Shown piece by piece: positions 18,447-27,796 of a stretch of DNA of 64,000 nt (its first letter is position 1; every line of letters begins with the position of its first letter). The DNA is taken from positions 1 to 64,000 of the forward strand of contig WKFI01000002.1 of NCBI GenBank assembly GCA_014872875.1. The letters are read 5' to 3'. The translations under genes were made by a program, and so were the position numbers. The stretch comes from Paracoccaceae bacterium (GTDB lineage: Bacteria; Pseudomonadota; Alphaproteobacteria; Rhodobacterales; Rhodobacteraceae). The notes beneath the pieces were generated by a model, which saw only the letters and a list, made by a program, of their open reading frames with translations, did no database searches and was not told the DNA's origin.

Positions 18447-18748
18447 CCGTGTTTGTTTCTCCCCGTCGGACTGGCCGACTTAGTTATTGCAGGGACGTTA
18501 CGAAAGGAGTGCTCATCGGTCAACAGGTAACACGCAAAAAAATGTGTCTTTTGGTATACTTGAGTATACCAAATCGGCCGTAGCACACCAAAAAATGACC
18601 GTGCCCGAAGGCACGGCCCAGTCTGACAGGGAGGAAGCCCGCCCAAGGCCAAACGAACTGGGCCTGAACGGGTATTAACGACTATCGCAGGCAAAGGTTA
18701 ACTTTGTATGGTCAGAGCGGAACGACCAATAAACGGGGTATTGAGGCT
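18447..18748. other. Structured intergenic region, candidate small RNA locus
   Basis: About 300 bases without a credible protein gene, but dense in inverted repeats. There is a 24-bp palindrome at 18550-18573, a tetraloop hairpin CCGTGCC-CGAA-GGCACGG at 18599-18616, and an enclosing pairing GGCCCAGT (18615-18622) with ACTGGGCC (18657-18664). On the minus strand an 11-codon frame starts at ATG 18515, reads MSTPFVTSLQ and stops; it could be a leader peptide or chance. With the leftward terminator at 18414-18446 this suggests a minus-strand small RNA of roughly 100-250 bases. The region also carries the promoter of the downstream ATPase gene. Confidence 0.4.
18550..18573. promoter_or_regulatory. 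Perfect palindrome, GntR-type operator-like
   Basis: TTTGGTATAC and GTATACCAAA flank a 4-base spacer (TTGA), with 10-bp arms matching exactly. The TGGTATAC...GTATACCA pattern recalls operators of GntR-family regulators. It could equally be the top of an RNA hairpin. No GntR gene lies in the window. Confidence 0.5.
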
Positions 18749-20296
18749 ATGGACGGCAAGATTTTCGTCGGAGGAGGCGGGGAGGACTATGGTGAAAAGC
18801 AGGGGCTTACCCTGAAATACGCCAACCGCCACGGTTTGATTGCAGGGGCCACCGGGACCGGCAAGACGGTAACACTGCAGATCCTTGCGGAAGGCTTCTC
18901 GGACGCGGGCGTCCCTGTCATCCTGTCAGACGTCAAAGGTGATCTGTCGGGCCTGGCTGCGTCCGGTTCGGACGCGCACAAGCTTCACCAACCCTTCTTG
19001 GATCGGGCGGCCAAGATCGGGTTTGACAATTTCGTGTATCAGGCCTTTCCGGTGACCTTCTGGGATCTGTTTGGCGATCAGGGCCATCCGGTGCGCACCA
19101 CGGTCGCCGAGATGGGCCCGCTTTTGCTGGCCCGGCTACTGGAGCTGTCAGAGGCGCAGGAGGGCATCTTGAACATTGCCTTCCGTCTTGCCGATGAGCA
19201 GGGCATGCCCTTGTTGGATCTGAAGGATCTGCAAGCGCTGCTGGTCTGGATCGGTGAAAACCGAAGCGATCTGAGCCTGCGTTATGGCAATATCTCCACC
19301 TCCTCGATCGGGGCCATTCAACGGCGTCTTCTGGTCCTTGAAAATCAGGGCGGGGCAGGGTTCTTTGGCGAACCGGCGCTGGATCTGGCCGACCTCATGC
19401 GTTGCGACGCGGAAGGGCGCGGGATGATCAATATTCTGGCGGCGGACAAACTTATGGCTTCGCCGGGGCTTTATGCGACATTCCTGCTCTGGCTGCTGAG
19501 CGAGCTGTTCGAGGAACTGCCCGAGGTCGGTGATCCGGACAAACCCAAACTGGTCTTCTTCTTTGACGAAGCGCATCTGCTGTTCGACGACGCTCCCAAG
19601 GCGTTGATCGACAAGGTCGAACAGGTGGCCCGCCTGATCCGGTCCAAGGGGGTCGGTGTCTATTTCATTACCCAGAACCCGGCCGATGTTCCCGAGGATA
19701 TCCTGGGCCAGTTGGGCAACCGCATACAGCACGCGTTACGCGCCTTTACTGCCAAAGACCGCAAGAACCTTAAACTCGCCGCCGAGACTTATCGCGAGAA
19801 CCCGCGCTTTTCGACCGAAGACGCCATTCGCGAGGTTGGGGTGGGTGAAGCCGTCACATCGATGCTGCAGAAGAAGGGTGTACCGGGCATCGTCGAACGA
19901 ACCCTGATCCGGCCACCCTCGTCCCAGTTGGGACCGATTTCCATGGCTGAGCGCAAGAAACTGATGGTTGCGTCTGACATGGCCGGGAAATACGACACGG
20001 CCACGGATCGGGTTTCGGCTTATGAAATGCTGGCAGAGAAGGCCAACAAGGCCGCCAAGGAAGCCGCAAGGGTTGAAGAGGCCGAGGAAGAACTGCCCCC
20101 CCTGCAACGCGAATACAACACGGCACGCAGATACACCGGGTCGCGGGTCGGTCGGTCTTCGGCGCGGATTTCAACACGACGCAGTTCCGACACGTTCGGG
20201 TCCGCCATCCAGCATGCGGTGATCAAGGAGCTGAAAGGCACCACGGGACGCCGCATCGTGCGTGGTATCCTGGGCGGCTTGTTCAAGGGACGGTGA
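18749..20296 (+). CDS. HerA/FtsK-like ATPase, DUF853 (YjgR) family
   Basis: Cytoplasmic P-loop ATPase of 515 residues, related to HerA-type DNA translocases. Walker A is GATGTGKT at residues 33-40, and Walker B appears as [14 protein letters not shown]-terminal Glu-rich segment (about residues 440-455) is followed by a basic stretch with RTxR-like repeats. The ATG at 18749 follows GAGGC; an earlier in-frame codon at 18704 gives an N-terminus outside the family pattern. The biological role of DUF853 proteins is not established. It is monocistronic and convergent with the liv genes. Confidence 0.88.
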   Translation: MDGKIFVGGGGEDYGEKQGLTLKYANRHGLIAGATGTGKTVTLQILAEGFSDAGVPVILSDVKGDLSGLAASGSDAHKLHQPFLDRAAKIGFDNFVYQAFPVTFWDLFGDQGHPVRTTVAEMGPLLLARLLELSEAQEGILNIAFRLADEQGMPLLDLKDLQALLVWIGENRSDLSLRYGNISTSSIGAIQRRLLVLENQGGAGFFGEPALDLADLMRCDAEGRGMINILAADKLMASPGLYATFLLWLLSELFEELPEVGDPDKPKLVFFFDEAHLLFDDAPKALIDKVEQVARLIRSKGVGVYFITQNPADVPEDILGQLGNRIQHALRAFTAKDRKNLKLAAETYRENPRFSTEDAIREVGVGEAVTSMLQKKGVPGIVERTLIRPPSSQLGPISMAERKKLMVASDMAGKYDTATDRVSAYEMLAEKANKAAKEAARVEEAEEELPPLQREYNTARRYTGSRVGRSSARISTRRSSDTFGSAIQHAVIKELKGTTGRRIVRGILGGLFKGR

Positions 20297-20371
20297 CCAG
20301 AATGGGCTGACGCCGATACTACCTGCGAAGGTATTGGTGACGACAAGAAAGGGGGCCTGCCCCGAAACGGA

Positions 20372-20403
20372 AAGCGCCGCGGCCTGTGAAGGACGCGGCG
20401 CTT
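20372..20403. terminator. Bidirectional terminator between DUF853 gene and livM
   Basis: AAGCGCCGCG and CGCGGCGCTT form a perfect 10-bp stem around a 12-base loop. Moderate T-rich sequence (GTTCTTTATTT) follows on the + side. It lies between convergent genes and probably serves both. Confidence 0.7.
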
Positions 20404-20408
20404 GTTCT

Positions 20409-21713
20409 TTATTTCTCGGGGATCAGACCGCGGGGGCTGAACCTGAGCACAAGAAGCAGGATCAAGCCCATCGTCAACAGACGCATGTGGGCGGCGCTGT
20501 CGAGCAGGTGTTTGCGCAACCCGCTGTCTTCGGCCATGCCCGACGTGATCACTTCCATCAGCCACAATCCGATTGGTTCCACCTGAACCCAGAAGAACCA
20601 GATCAGCATACCGCCCAGCACGGCACCGAAGTTGTTGCCGGACCCGCCGACGATGACCATCACCCAGATCAGGAAGGTAAAGCGCAGCGGCTGATAGGTG
20701 CCCGGCGTCAGTTGTCCGTCCAGTGTGGTCATCATTGCGCCGGCAAGCCCACAAATTGCCGAGCCCAGTACGAAGATCTGCAGATGCCGTGTGGTCACGT
20801 CCTTGCCCATCGCTTCGGCTGCGACCTCGTTGTCGCGAATGGCCCGCATCATCCGGCCCCAAGGGCTTTTCAAGGCCAGCTGCGCCATGATCAACAGGGT
20901 CAGCAGGACAACTGCAAACAGGATCGAATAGCTGAGCTTGACTGTCAGGGTCGACGCTGTCACCGGATCCAACCCGAACGAGGCCGAGCGTTCAACGAAC
21001 TCGGGGCTGTTCTGCAGGTCTACCTCATAGGGTACCGGGCGTGGCAGACCGATGACGTTCTTGACGCCACGCGCCAGCCAGTCTTCGTTCTTGAGCACGG
21101 CAATGATGATCTCGGCAATACCCAGCGTCGCAATCGCAAGATAGTCCGAGCGCAGGCCCAGGGCTGTCTTGCCGATCAGCCAGGCGGCACCGGCAGCCAG
21201 CAAACCGCCAACCGGCCAAGCCAGCAGGATCGGCAAGTTCAGCCCGCCCAGATGCCCGGCGGCTGCCGGGTTGATTGCCTCGACCGCAGCAACGCCGGGA
21301 TCGAACACGGCCCTGTAGAGGAAAAAGCCCCCAACAAGCACGACAAAGGTGATCAGGCTGCGCGTCCGCCCCTTGGGCAGACGGCTGTTGACCAGAACGG
21401 CGGCAACCACCGTGGCCGCGCCCAGAACCAGCGCCACCAGGATCCGGTAGCCACCAGCAATCCAGGCGCCTTCGGTGGGCGGGGTCGCGATCAGCACAGC
21501 TGCCAACCCGCCCAGGGCGACAAAACCCATGACACCGACGTTGAACAGCCCGGCAAAGCCCCATTGCAGGTTTACCCCGATTGCCATGATCGCCGAGATC
21601 AGCCCCATGTTCAGGATCGTCAGGGCCGAGTTGGCGCTCTGGAACACCCCGGTCAGCACGAACAGGGCCGCGACCAGACCAAACAGAAGTGTGTTTTTGA
21701 CAGGATCGCTCAT
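20409..21713 (-). CDS. livM: Branched-chain amino acid type ABC transporter permease (LivM)
   Basis: Inner-membrane permease of 434 residues with about ten hydrophobic segments. It shows the LivM signature region NLQWGFAGLFNVGVMGF near residues 48-64 and the conserved EAA-like loop (RAIRDNEVAAEAMG). It is longer than E. coli LivM because of loops between about residues 85 and 190. The start overlaps the livH stop by four bases. Last gene of a leftward binding protein-livG-livF-livH-livM unit. The true substrate cannot be read from sequence; many alphaproteobacterial members import amino acids, amides or urea-like compounds. Confidence 0.92.
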   Translation of the reverse strand: MSDPVKNTLLFGLVAALFVLTGVFQSANSALTILNMGLISAIMAIGVNLQWGFAGLFNVGVMGFVALGGLAAVLIATPPTEGAWIAGGYRILVALVLGAATVVAAVLVNSRLPKGRTRSLITFVVLVGGFFLYRAVFDPGVAAVEAINPAAAGHLGGLNLPILLAWPVGGLLAAGAAWLIGKTALGLRSDYLAIATLGIAEIIIAVLKNEDWLARGVKNVIGLPRPVPYEVDLQNSPEFVERSASFGLDPVTASTLTVKLSYSILFAVVLLTLLIMAQLALKSPWGRMMRAIRDNEVAAEAMGKDVTTRHLQIFVLGSAICGLAGAMMTTLDGQLTPGTYQPLRFTFLIWVMVIVGGSGNNFGAVLGGMLIWFFWVQVEPIGLWLMEVITSGMAEDSGLRKHLLDSAAHMRLLTMGLILLLVLRFSPRGLIPEK

Positions 21714-22720
21714 ACCGCTTTCCCCTTGAAGAGCCCGGTGGGCTTGAACAGCAGAACGATCAGAAGGATGACAAAGCTGACCGCGAATTTGTAGTCGGTG
21801 CTGAGAAGCTGAACGAGACCGGACGGCTCGAGCCCCTCAGGCATCAGATAGGTCAGAACCTTCTTCCAGGCATAAGTAATGGTCACCTCCGAGAATGCGA
21901 TCACGAAACCGCCTGCAATCGCGCCCAACGGGTTGCCAAGACCACCGACAATGGCCGAGGCAAAGATCGGCAGCAGCAGCTGGAAATAGACAAACGGTTT
22001 GAACGTCTTGTCGAGCCCGTAGAGCACGCCTGCAACCGTCGCCAGAGCCGCCACGATCATCCACGTGTACATCACCACCCGTTCCGGGTTGATCCCTGAC
22101 AGGAGCGCCAGATCCTCGTTATCGGAATAGGCGCGCATGGATTTGCCCGTGCGGGTCCTGTTCAGGAACCAGAACAGCAGAACCACGGCAATCACGGCCA
22201 CCACCACAGTGATGCCTTGCGTGGTCTTGATCGCCAGACCCTCGCGCAGGCCGGTCAGCTGTTTGAACTCGCGTGCCGAGATGATGAACCGTTCACCATC
22301 GGCGAATTTCTGGTCATTCGGGCCGATGATGAAGCGGACGACACCGTTCATGATGAACATGACACCCATTGACACGATTACCAGGATCACCGGCTTGGCT
22401 TTCTGTTCGCGGTAGAATTTGTAGACCAGCCTGTCGGTGACCAGCACCAGAGCCATGCAGCCCAGAATGGCCACCGGCAGCGCCAACAGCGCAGTCGGCA
22501 GCGGCCCGAGGCCCACGCCCATGCCCTGAAGACCCCAGGTGACCAGCACCGCGATCATCGCACCAAACGCCATGGTGTCGCCATGGGCAAAGTTCGAAAA
22601 CCGCAGGATGCCATAGATCAGCGTCACCCCAAGCGCGCCCAGAGCCAATTGGCTGCCATAGGCGATCGCGGGGATCAGCACAAAGTTTGAAAGCGCCACG
22701 AGGGCGTTGAGGAAGTCCAT
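21710..22720 (-). CDS. livH: Branched-chain amino acid type ABC transporter permease (LivH)
   Basis: Inner-membrane permease of 336 residues with about eight hydrophobic segments. Family features are the N-terminal GVTLIYGILRFSNFAHGD motif and the loop RAYSDNEDLALLSGINPERV, which couples to the ATPase. It starts three bases after the livF stop and overlaps livM by four bases, so translation is coupled. Confidence 0.93.
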   Translation of the reverse strand: MDFLNALVALSNFVLIPAIAYGSQLALGALGVTLIYGILRFSNFAHGDTMAFGAMIAVLVTWGLQGMGVGLGPLPTALLALPVAILGCMALVLVTDRLVYKFYREQKAKPVILVIVSMGVMFIMNGVVRFIIGPNDQKFADGERFIISAREFKQLTGLREGLAIKTTQGITVVVAVIAVVLLFWFLNRTRTGKSMRAYSDNEDLALLSGINPERVVMYTWMIVAALATVAGVLYGLDKTFKPFVYFQLLLPIFASAIVGGLGNPLGAIAGGFVIAFSEVTITYAWKKVLTYLMPEGLEPSGLVQLLSTDYKFAVSFVILLIVLLFKPTGLFKGKAV

Positions 22721-22723
22721 ATC

Positions 22724-23437
22724 TCAGCCCCCCAGGAAAGATTTGCGTACTTCGGGATCGGCCAACAGCTCTTTCCCGGTGCCGGTATAGGCGTTGCGTC
22801 CCTGAACCAGGACGTATCCCTTGTCAGCGATTTCCAGTGCCTGACGGGCGTTCTGTTCCACCATCAGGATCGGCAGCCCTGTGCGGGACACCTCGATGAT
22901 GCGGTCGAACAGCTCGTCCATGACGATGGGCGAGACACCGGCGGTGGGTTCGTCCAACATCAGAACCTTGGGCTGGGTCATCAGCGCCCGGCCCACGGCG
23001 ACCTGCTGGCGTTGCCCGCCCGACAGTTCACCTGCGGCCTGATACCGCTTTTCCTTGAGGATCGGGAAAAGGTCATAGACCTGTTCCATCGTGCCGCTGA
23101 TATCGTCCCGACGGATGAAGGCACCCATCTCCAGGTTTTCCTCGACTGTCATCGAGGTGAAGATGTTGTTGGTCTGCGGGACAAAGCCCATGCCCTTGAC
23201 CACGCGCGCCTGAGGGCTGAGCCCGGTGATGTCTTCCCCGTCCAGCCGGACCGATCCGGAGCGCACGTCCAGCATCCCGAATACAGCCTTCATGGCGGTG
23301 GATTTTCCGGCCCCGTTCGGGCCCACGATCACGGCAATCTCGCCCGGGTTCACGGCGATGGTGCATTCATGCAGGATGTCCGGCCCCTTGCCGTAGCCAC
23401 CTGTCATGGTGTCGCCAATCAGAAAAGGTTCAGCCAT
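22724..23437 (-). CDS. livF: Branched-chain amino acid type ABC transporter ATPase (LivF)
   Basis: ATP-binding subunit of 237 residues. Walker A GPNGAGKST, signature LSGGQRQQ, Walker B VLMLDEPTAG and the switch region MVEQNARQAL are all present and canonical. It overlaps the end of livG by eight bases. Confidence 0.94.
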   Translation of the reverse strand: MAEPFLIGDTMTGGYGKGPDILHECTIAVNPGEIAVIVGPNGAGKSTAMKAVFGMLDVRSGSVRLDGEDITGLSPQARVVKGMGFVPQTNNIFTSMTVEENLEMGAFIRRDDISGTMEQVYDLFPILKEKRYQAAGELSGGQRQQVAVGRALMTQPKVLMLDEPTAGVSPIVMDELFDRIIEVSRTGLPILMVEQNARQALEIADKGYVLVQGRNAYTGTGKELLADPEVRKSFLGG

Positions 23438-24221
23438 TAGCGTTCTCCAACTGATCCTTGTTCTTTAAACCGGTGCCCAGATAGGCTTCGATCACCTGTT
23501 CGTTGGCCTTGATTTCGTCCAACGACCCTTCGGCCAGAACCTTGCCTTCGGCCATACAGATGACCGGGCCACAGATCTTGCCGATGAAGTCCATGTCATG
23601 TTCGATCACGACGAAGGTATATCCGCGTTCCTTGTTCAGACGCAGGATCGTATCGCCGATGGTCATCAGCAGGGTCCGGTTCACACCGGCGCCCACTTCG
23701 TCCAGAAACACGATCTTGGCATCGACCATCATGGTGCGGCCCAGTTCCAGCAGTTTCTTCTGTCCGCCCGAAACCTGGCCCGCCTTGTGGTCGGCCAGAT
23801 GTTCGATGGTCAGAAACTCAAGAACCTCGTCCGCCTTGGCCCGCAGGGCGCGTTCCTCATCAGCGATGCGCTTGCGGCCGAACCAAGTGTTCCACAGGGT
23901 TTCCCCCGATTGGGCACCGGGAACCATCATCAGGTTTTCCCGGCAGCTCATCGAACTGAATTCATGTGCGATCTGAAATGTCCGCAGCAGTCCCTTGTGG
24001 AAAAGCTCGTGCGGCGGCAGACCTGTGATGTCCTCTCCGGCCATGGTGACCCGTCCGGAGGTTGGTGGAAGAACCCCTGCGATCACATTGAAAAGTGTGG
24101 TTTTTCCGGCGCCATTTGGTCCGATCAGACCAGTAATGGAGCCTGTGGCGATTTCCAGCGATGCCCCGTCCACCGCATGGAATCCGCCGAAGTGCTTGTG
24201 TACGTCTTCGACGACGATCAT
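23430..24221 (-). CDS. livG: Branched-chain amino acid type ABC transporter ATPase (LivG)
   Basis: ATP-binding subunit of 263 residues. It has Walker A GPNGAGKTT, signature VSGGQKKLLELG and the switch IEHDMDFI typical of LivG. The Walker B/D-loop reads VFLDEVGAGVN rather than the usual LDEPxAGLN, so the Pro after the catalytic Glu is replaced by Val; the Glu itself is kept. It is separated from the upstream binding-protein gene by about 94 bases containing a hairpin that may lower expression of the membrane and ATPase genes. Confidence 0.93.
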   Translation of the reverse strand: MIVVEDVHKHFGGFHAVDGASLEIATGSITGLIGPNGAGKTTLFNVIAGVLPPTSGRVTMAGEDITGLPPHELFHKGLLRTFQIAHEFSSMSCRENLMMVPGAQSGETLWNTWFGRKRIADEERALRAKADEVLEFLTIEHLADHKAGQVSGGQKKLLELGRTMMVDAKIVFLDEVGAGVNRTLLMTIGDTILRLNKERGYTFVVIEHDMDFIGKICGPVICMAEGKVLAEGSLDEIKANEQVIEAYLGTGLKNKDQLENANG

Positions 24222-24264
24222 TGGCTTGTTCCCCTACCGCATTTTGCGGCCTTCGTTATTGAAA

Positions 24265-24289
24265 CAGCCCGGAACTTGCGTCCGGGCTG
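24265..24289 (-). terminator. Attenuating hairpin between binding protein and livG
   Basis: CAGCCCGGA and TCCGGGCTG pair perfectly around a 7-base loop. Read leftwards it is followed by only three T (GTTTC), which suggests partial read-through from the abundant binding-protein gene into the transporter genes. Confidence 0.65.
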
Positions 24290-24315
24290 CTTGTTTTTGG
24301 TTGCCAGGGACCGGG

Positions 24316-25512
24316 TTAACGGTACTGGGCTGTGGTGATCTTACCACCCTTGATTTCGATCTCGCGATAACCGCCTGCGGCTTCGCCCGGCTCGATCAGC
24401 TCAACAGCAGTTGCGCCGACATAGTCGATCTCGCCGCCGTCTTTCAGGATCTGCAGGCCTTTGGCGAGCTCACCCGCTGCGATCTGCTCGCCCGGCGCGT
24501 TTGCCACGTTCATGATCTGACCGGCATAGTCGGCCGGATCTTTCGAGTTTGCAGCCTGCATGGCCAGCATGATCAGCGCGGCCGCGTCATAGCTTTCGCC
24601 AATATACGGGCCACTTGCATCTGCGCCGGTTGCGGCCACAGCGTCCAGAACCACGGACGGATCTGCTGCGTCACTGCCCGGAACGGTGCCGACCGAACCT
24701 TCGATTTCGTCACCAAAGTTGGTTTCCAGCGCTGTGCCGATCATGCCGTCGGGCAGAGCAAAGGTGTCGAATGCGCCGGAATCCAGTGCAGCACGGATGA
24801 TGCCCGGACCGCCCTGGTCCACGTAACCCGCAACGATCAGGATGTCGCCACCCGCGGAGGCCAGTGCACCCACTTCAGCCGAGTAGTCGGCCTTGCCGTC
24901 CTCGTGCGCCGAGGTGATGGTCACTTCGCCACCGCCCGCGGTAAAGGCTGCTGCGATGCTGTCCGCAAGACCTTTGCCGTAGTCGTTGTTGGTATAGCTG
25001 ATCGCAGCAGAGGTGAACCCACGCTCTTTCAGAACATCCGCCAGAACTTGACCCTGACGGGCATCCGAAGGCGAGGTACGGAAGAACAGTCCATTGTCTT
25101 CTGCCGTGGTCAGCGCCGGCGAGGTGGCCGACGGCGAGATCATCACGGCGCCGTTCGGCACGGCGACGTTGGAGAGGATGGCACCGGTTACACCCGAGCA
25201 ATCCGCGCCAACGATTCCGTTGACCTTGTCCGAGGTCAGCAGGCGTTCGGCGGCCGCCGTGGCTGCGGCAGCATCCACACAGGTCGAGTCAGCCCGGAAC
25301 GGGGTGACGGTTGCCGCGTCCAGCAGCAGGCCGGAATCGGTGACTTCCTTCATCGCGACTTCCGCGCCGGCCGCCATGGCCGGTGTCAGCGATTCAATTG
25401 GTCCGGTGAACCCCATGATCACGCCCAGTTTCACTTCCTTGGCGTGTCCCCCTGCGAATGCAGTCCCGGCGGTCAAAGCAACGGCCGCGGTAGCCATCAG
25501 CAGCTTTTTCAT
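24316..25512 (-). CDS. ABC transporter periplasmic substrate-binding protein (LivK-like)
   Basis: Periplasmic type I binding protein of 398 residues for the adjacent Liv-type transporter. A Sec signal (MKKLLMATAAVALTAGTAFAGG) leads into the Peripla_BP_6 domain (VKLGVIMGFTGPIESL). The ATG at 25512 is preceded by GGGAG, and longer in-frame extensions upstream lack signal character. It is the first gene of the leftward unit. A palindrome, GAACATT-G-AATGTTC, sits just upstream. Ligand unknown. Confidence 0.92.
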   Translation of the reverse strand: MKKLLMATAAVALTAGTAFAGGHAKEVKLGVIMGFTGPIESLTPAMAAGAEVAMKEVTDSGLLLDAATVTPFRADSTCVDAAAATAAAERLLTSDKVNGIVGADCSGVTGAILSNVAVPNGAVMISPSATSPALTTAEDNGLFFRTSPSDARQGQVLADVLKERGFTSAAISYTNNDYGKGLADSIAAAFTAGGGEVTITSAHEDGKADYSAEVGALASAGGDILIVAGYVDQGGPGIIRAALDSGAFDTFALPDGMIGTALETNFGDEIEGSVGTVPGSDAADPSVVLDAVAATGADASGPYIGESYDAAALIMLAMQAANSKDPADYAGQIMNVANAPGEQIAAGELAKGLQILKDGGEIDYVGATAVELIEPGEAAGGYREIEIKGGKITTAQYR

Positions 25513-25531
25513 AAGTATACTCCCATAGTTG

Positions 25532-25546
25532 GAACATTGAATGTTC
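25532..25546. promoter_or_regulatory. Palindrome upstream of the liv binding-protein gene
   Basis: Perfect 15-bp inverted repeat GAACATTGAATGTTC, 20 bases before the binding-protein start. A further GAACATTC copy lies at 25583-25590. The placement suits a repressor site or an mRNA-leader element; the factor is unknown. Confidence 0.5.
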
Positions 25547-25681
25547 GTTTCCGAGCCTAGGCAAGCTATCTGAAAAAGAAAAGAACATTCAGATTGAACC
25601 TGCCGTATAGTCAACGGTTGCAGCTTCCCTTTGGAAGCGGGCGGGGTGTTACACGGGAAATACGAAAAGGAAAAGTGTGAA

Positions 25682-26773
25682 ATGCATAGAATAGCCACCC
25701 TGATCTTTTCGCTCTTGTTTGTGCTACCCGCTGCCGCCCAAACGGTTTCATCACAGGTGGGCACGCTCCGGGTGGAAACGATGTTATCCGGTCTGGATGA
25801 GCCTTGGGCGTTGGCGTTTCTACCTGATGGCGGTTTTCTAGTGACCGAGCGAGACGGAGATCTATTGTACGTCAAAGATGGTAAAGCCCAAAAAATCAGG
25901 GGAGTGCCGCGTGTAGTTGCGAACGGGCAGGGAGGGCTTCTGGATGTCATAGTGCCGCGTGACTTTACCTCAAGTCGAGACGTTTTTCTCACGCATTCTG
26001 TACGGCAGGGTTCGGGATCGGGCACCGCAGTGACAGTCGGCAAGCTCAGCCGGGATGGCACATCTCTTCAAAACACCCGCCAGATATTCGAGGCTGCCCC
26101 GAGTTCCTCAGGGGGGCGCCATTTCGGCAGCCGCATTGTCGAGGCGCGCGACGGCACGCTCTTTGTGACTTTGGGAGAACGCGGTGATCGTCCCAGTGCA
26201 CAGGATCTGACTCGCCATCAGGGGTCAGTCGTCCGCATCAACCGTGATGGTTCGACCCCTCGGGACAACCCGTTCCTGGGGCGCTCTGATGCTCAGCCGG
26301 AAATCTGGTCTTACGGTCACCGAAACCCGCAAGGTATGGCCTTGGGGCTGGATGGTTCGATTTGGGGTGTCGAACACGGCGCCAAGGGCGGTGACGAAAT
26401 CAACCGGATCCGCAAAGGGCGTAATTATGGGTGGCCGGTGATTTCCTACGGGCGGCATTATTCCGGTGGCAAGATCGGTGAAGGCACTCACAAGGAAGGG
26501 ATGGAGCAGCCGGACTATTACTGGGACCCGTCCATCGCGCCTTCGGGCATGATGATCTATTCCGGTAAGATGTGGCCGCAATGGCGCGGACACATCTTTG
26601 TCGGAAGTCTGAAGTTCGATTATATCTCAAGGCTGTATGGCGCGCCTTTGAAGGAGCGTGAGCAGCTGAAATCCGATCTGACCGAACGGGTCCGCGATAT
26701 CCGCGAAGCGCCGGATGGCTCCATCTGGTTCATTTCCGTGGGTCAGGGCGCAATCTACCGGATGACACGCTGA
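25682..26773 (+). CDS. PQQ-dependent soluble sugar/aldose dehydrogenase (YliI/Asd-like)
   Basis: Periplasmic six-bladed beta-propeller enzyme expected to oxidise aldose sugars with PQQ. A signal peptide ends near AAAQ. Family motifs are EPWALAFLPDG, GERGDR, SYGHRNPQGM and EHGAKGGDEIN (the last two in the PQQ and calcium region), with GxIYR at the end. The ATG at 25682 follows AAGGAAAAG; 363 residues, normal length. PQQ synthesis genes are not in the window. Convergent with the GlxA-type regulator, with 18 bases between stops. Confidence 0.9.
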   Translation: MHRIATLIFSLLFVLPAAAQTVSSQVGTLRVETMLSGLDEPWALAFLPDGGFLVTERDGDLLYVKDGKAQKIRGVPRVVANGQGGLLDVIVPRDFTSSRDVFLTHSVRQGSGSGTAVTVGKLSRDGTSLQNTRQIFEAAPSSSGGRHFGSRIVEARDGTLFVTLGERGDRPSAQDLTRHQGSVVRINRDGSTPRDNPFLGRSDAQPEIWSYGHRNPQGMALGLDGSIWGVEHGAKGGDEINRIRKGRNYGWPVISYGRHYSGGKIGEGTHKEGMEQPDYYWDPSIAPSGMMIYSGKMWPQWRGHIFVGSLKFDYISRLYGAPLKEREQLKSDLTERVRDIREAPDGSIWFISVGQGAIYRMTR

Positions 26774-26791
26774 CGCGAGCGATCCTCGGGC

Positions 26792-27796
26792 TCAGATCGA
26801 CAACCGCGCAGCTTGCGATCCGCGTTCCCGATACGGCGTCGTGTCGTAATGGGCGCGGTAGCATTTCGAGAAATGCGACGGCGAAGCAAAGCCACATGCC
26901 AGCGCCACGTTGATAACGCTCATATCTGTCTGCATCAGCAGATTGCGAGCCTTCTGCAGCCGCAGTTCCATGTAATATCGCTTGGGGCTTCGGTTGAGGT
27001 ATTTGCGGAACAACCGCTCCAGCTGTCGGGTAGACATACCCACATCCTTGGCCAAAACCGATGGGCTTATCGGCTCTTCGATGTTGTTTTCCATCATCTG
27101 GATGACTTGCGACAGTTTCGGATGCCTCACACCGATCCGGGTCGGTACCGACAGCCGCTGGGTATCCTGGTCAGTCCGGATCGACGAATAAATCAGCTGA
27201 TCTGCCACCGCGTTTGCCAGATCTTCGCCGTGATGGCTGGCGATCAGTTTCAGCATCATGTCGATGGACGAGGTGCCTCCTGCAGTGGTCATCCGATTGC
27301 CGTCGATGACAAATACCGATTTGGTCAGATCGACCTCATCGAATTCTTCCGAAAAACTGTCGGCGTTTTCCCAGTGGATCGTCGCGCGTTTGCCATCAAG
27401 AAGACCGGCCTTGGCCAGCACGAATGCGGCAGTACAGAGCCCACCCACCTGGACACCCTTGCGCGATTCCCGTCGCAACCATCCCAGAAGTTTCTTGGTG
27501 GTCGCCTGCTGAACCTGAACGCCGCCACAGATCATTACCGTATCGTCGCGCTGCATGTCTTCCAGATCGCCCGCCAAGTTGAAGCTGGCACCGGCCGAAC
27601 AGGTGACGGACGTACCACCTTCGCCGATCAAGCGCCATGTATACAGCTCTTTGCCCGCCATACGGTTCGCGATACGCAAACATTCGACGGCAGAGGCAAA
27701 GGACAGCATCGTGAAGTTTTCCAACAACACGAAAACGAACCTGCGCGGACGGTCGGTTTCACCAGTCACTTCGACGATTTGACGCTGGATTTGCAT
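26792..27796 (-). CDS. GlxA-family transcriptional regulator (DJ-1/PfpI plus AraC HTH)
   Basis: Cytoplasmic regulator of 334 residues. Residues about 15-185 form a DJ-1/PfpI-like amidotransferase fold, with the Cys in GGLCTAAF at the nucleophile-elbow position. The C-terminal 100 residues form an AraC-type double helix-turn-helix ([14 protein letters not shown] and [18 protein letters not shown]). Relatives include GbdR, CdhR and ArgR, which control quaternary amine or arginine catabolism. The signal and target here are unknown. The ATG at 27796 follows AAAGG nine bases upstream; a GTG at 27823 is less likely. Divergent from the DAHP synthase gene. Confidence 0.9.
   Translation of the reverse strand: MQIQRQIVEVTGETDRPRRFVFVLLENFTMLSFASAVECLRIANRMAGKELYTWRLIGEGGTSVTCSAGASFNLAGDLEDMQRDDTVMICGGVQVQQATTKKLLGWLRRESRKGVQVGGLCTAAFVLAKAGLLDGKRATIHWENADSFSEEFDEVDLTKSVFVIDGNRMTTAGGTSSIDMMLKLIASHHGEDLANAVADQLIYSSIRTDQDTQRLSVPTRIGVRHPKLSQVIQMMENNIEEPISPSVLAKDVGMSTRQLERLFRKYLNRSPKRYYMELRLQKARNLLMQTDMSVINVALACGFASPSHFSKCYRAHYDTTPYRERGSQAARLSI

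Noticed and set aside
18675-18703. Two TTAA motifs near the DUF853 gene as a CtrA site
   Set aside because: Their spacing is about 20 bases, not seven.
20262-21794. 510-codon plus-strand frame opposite livM
   Set aside because: Antisense shadow of a clear permease gene with Gln/His/Arg-rich low-information sequence.
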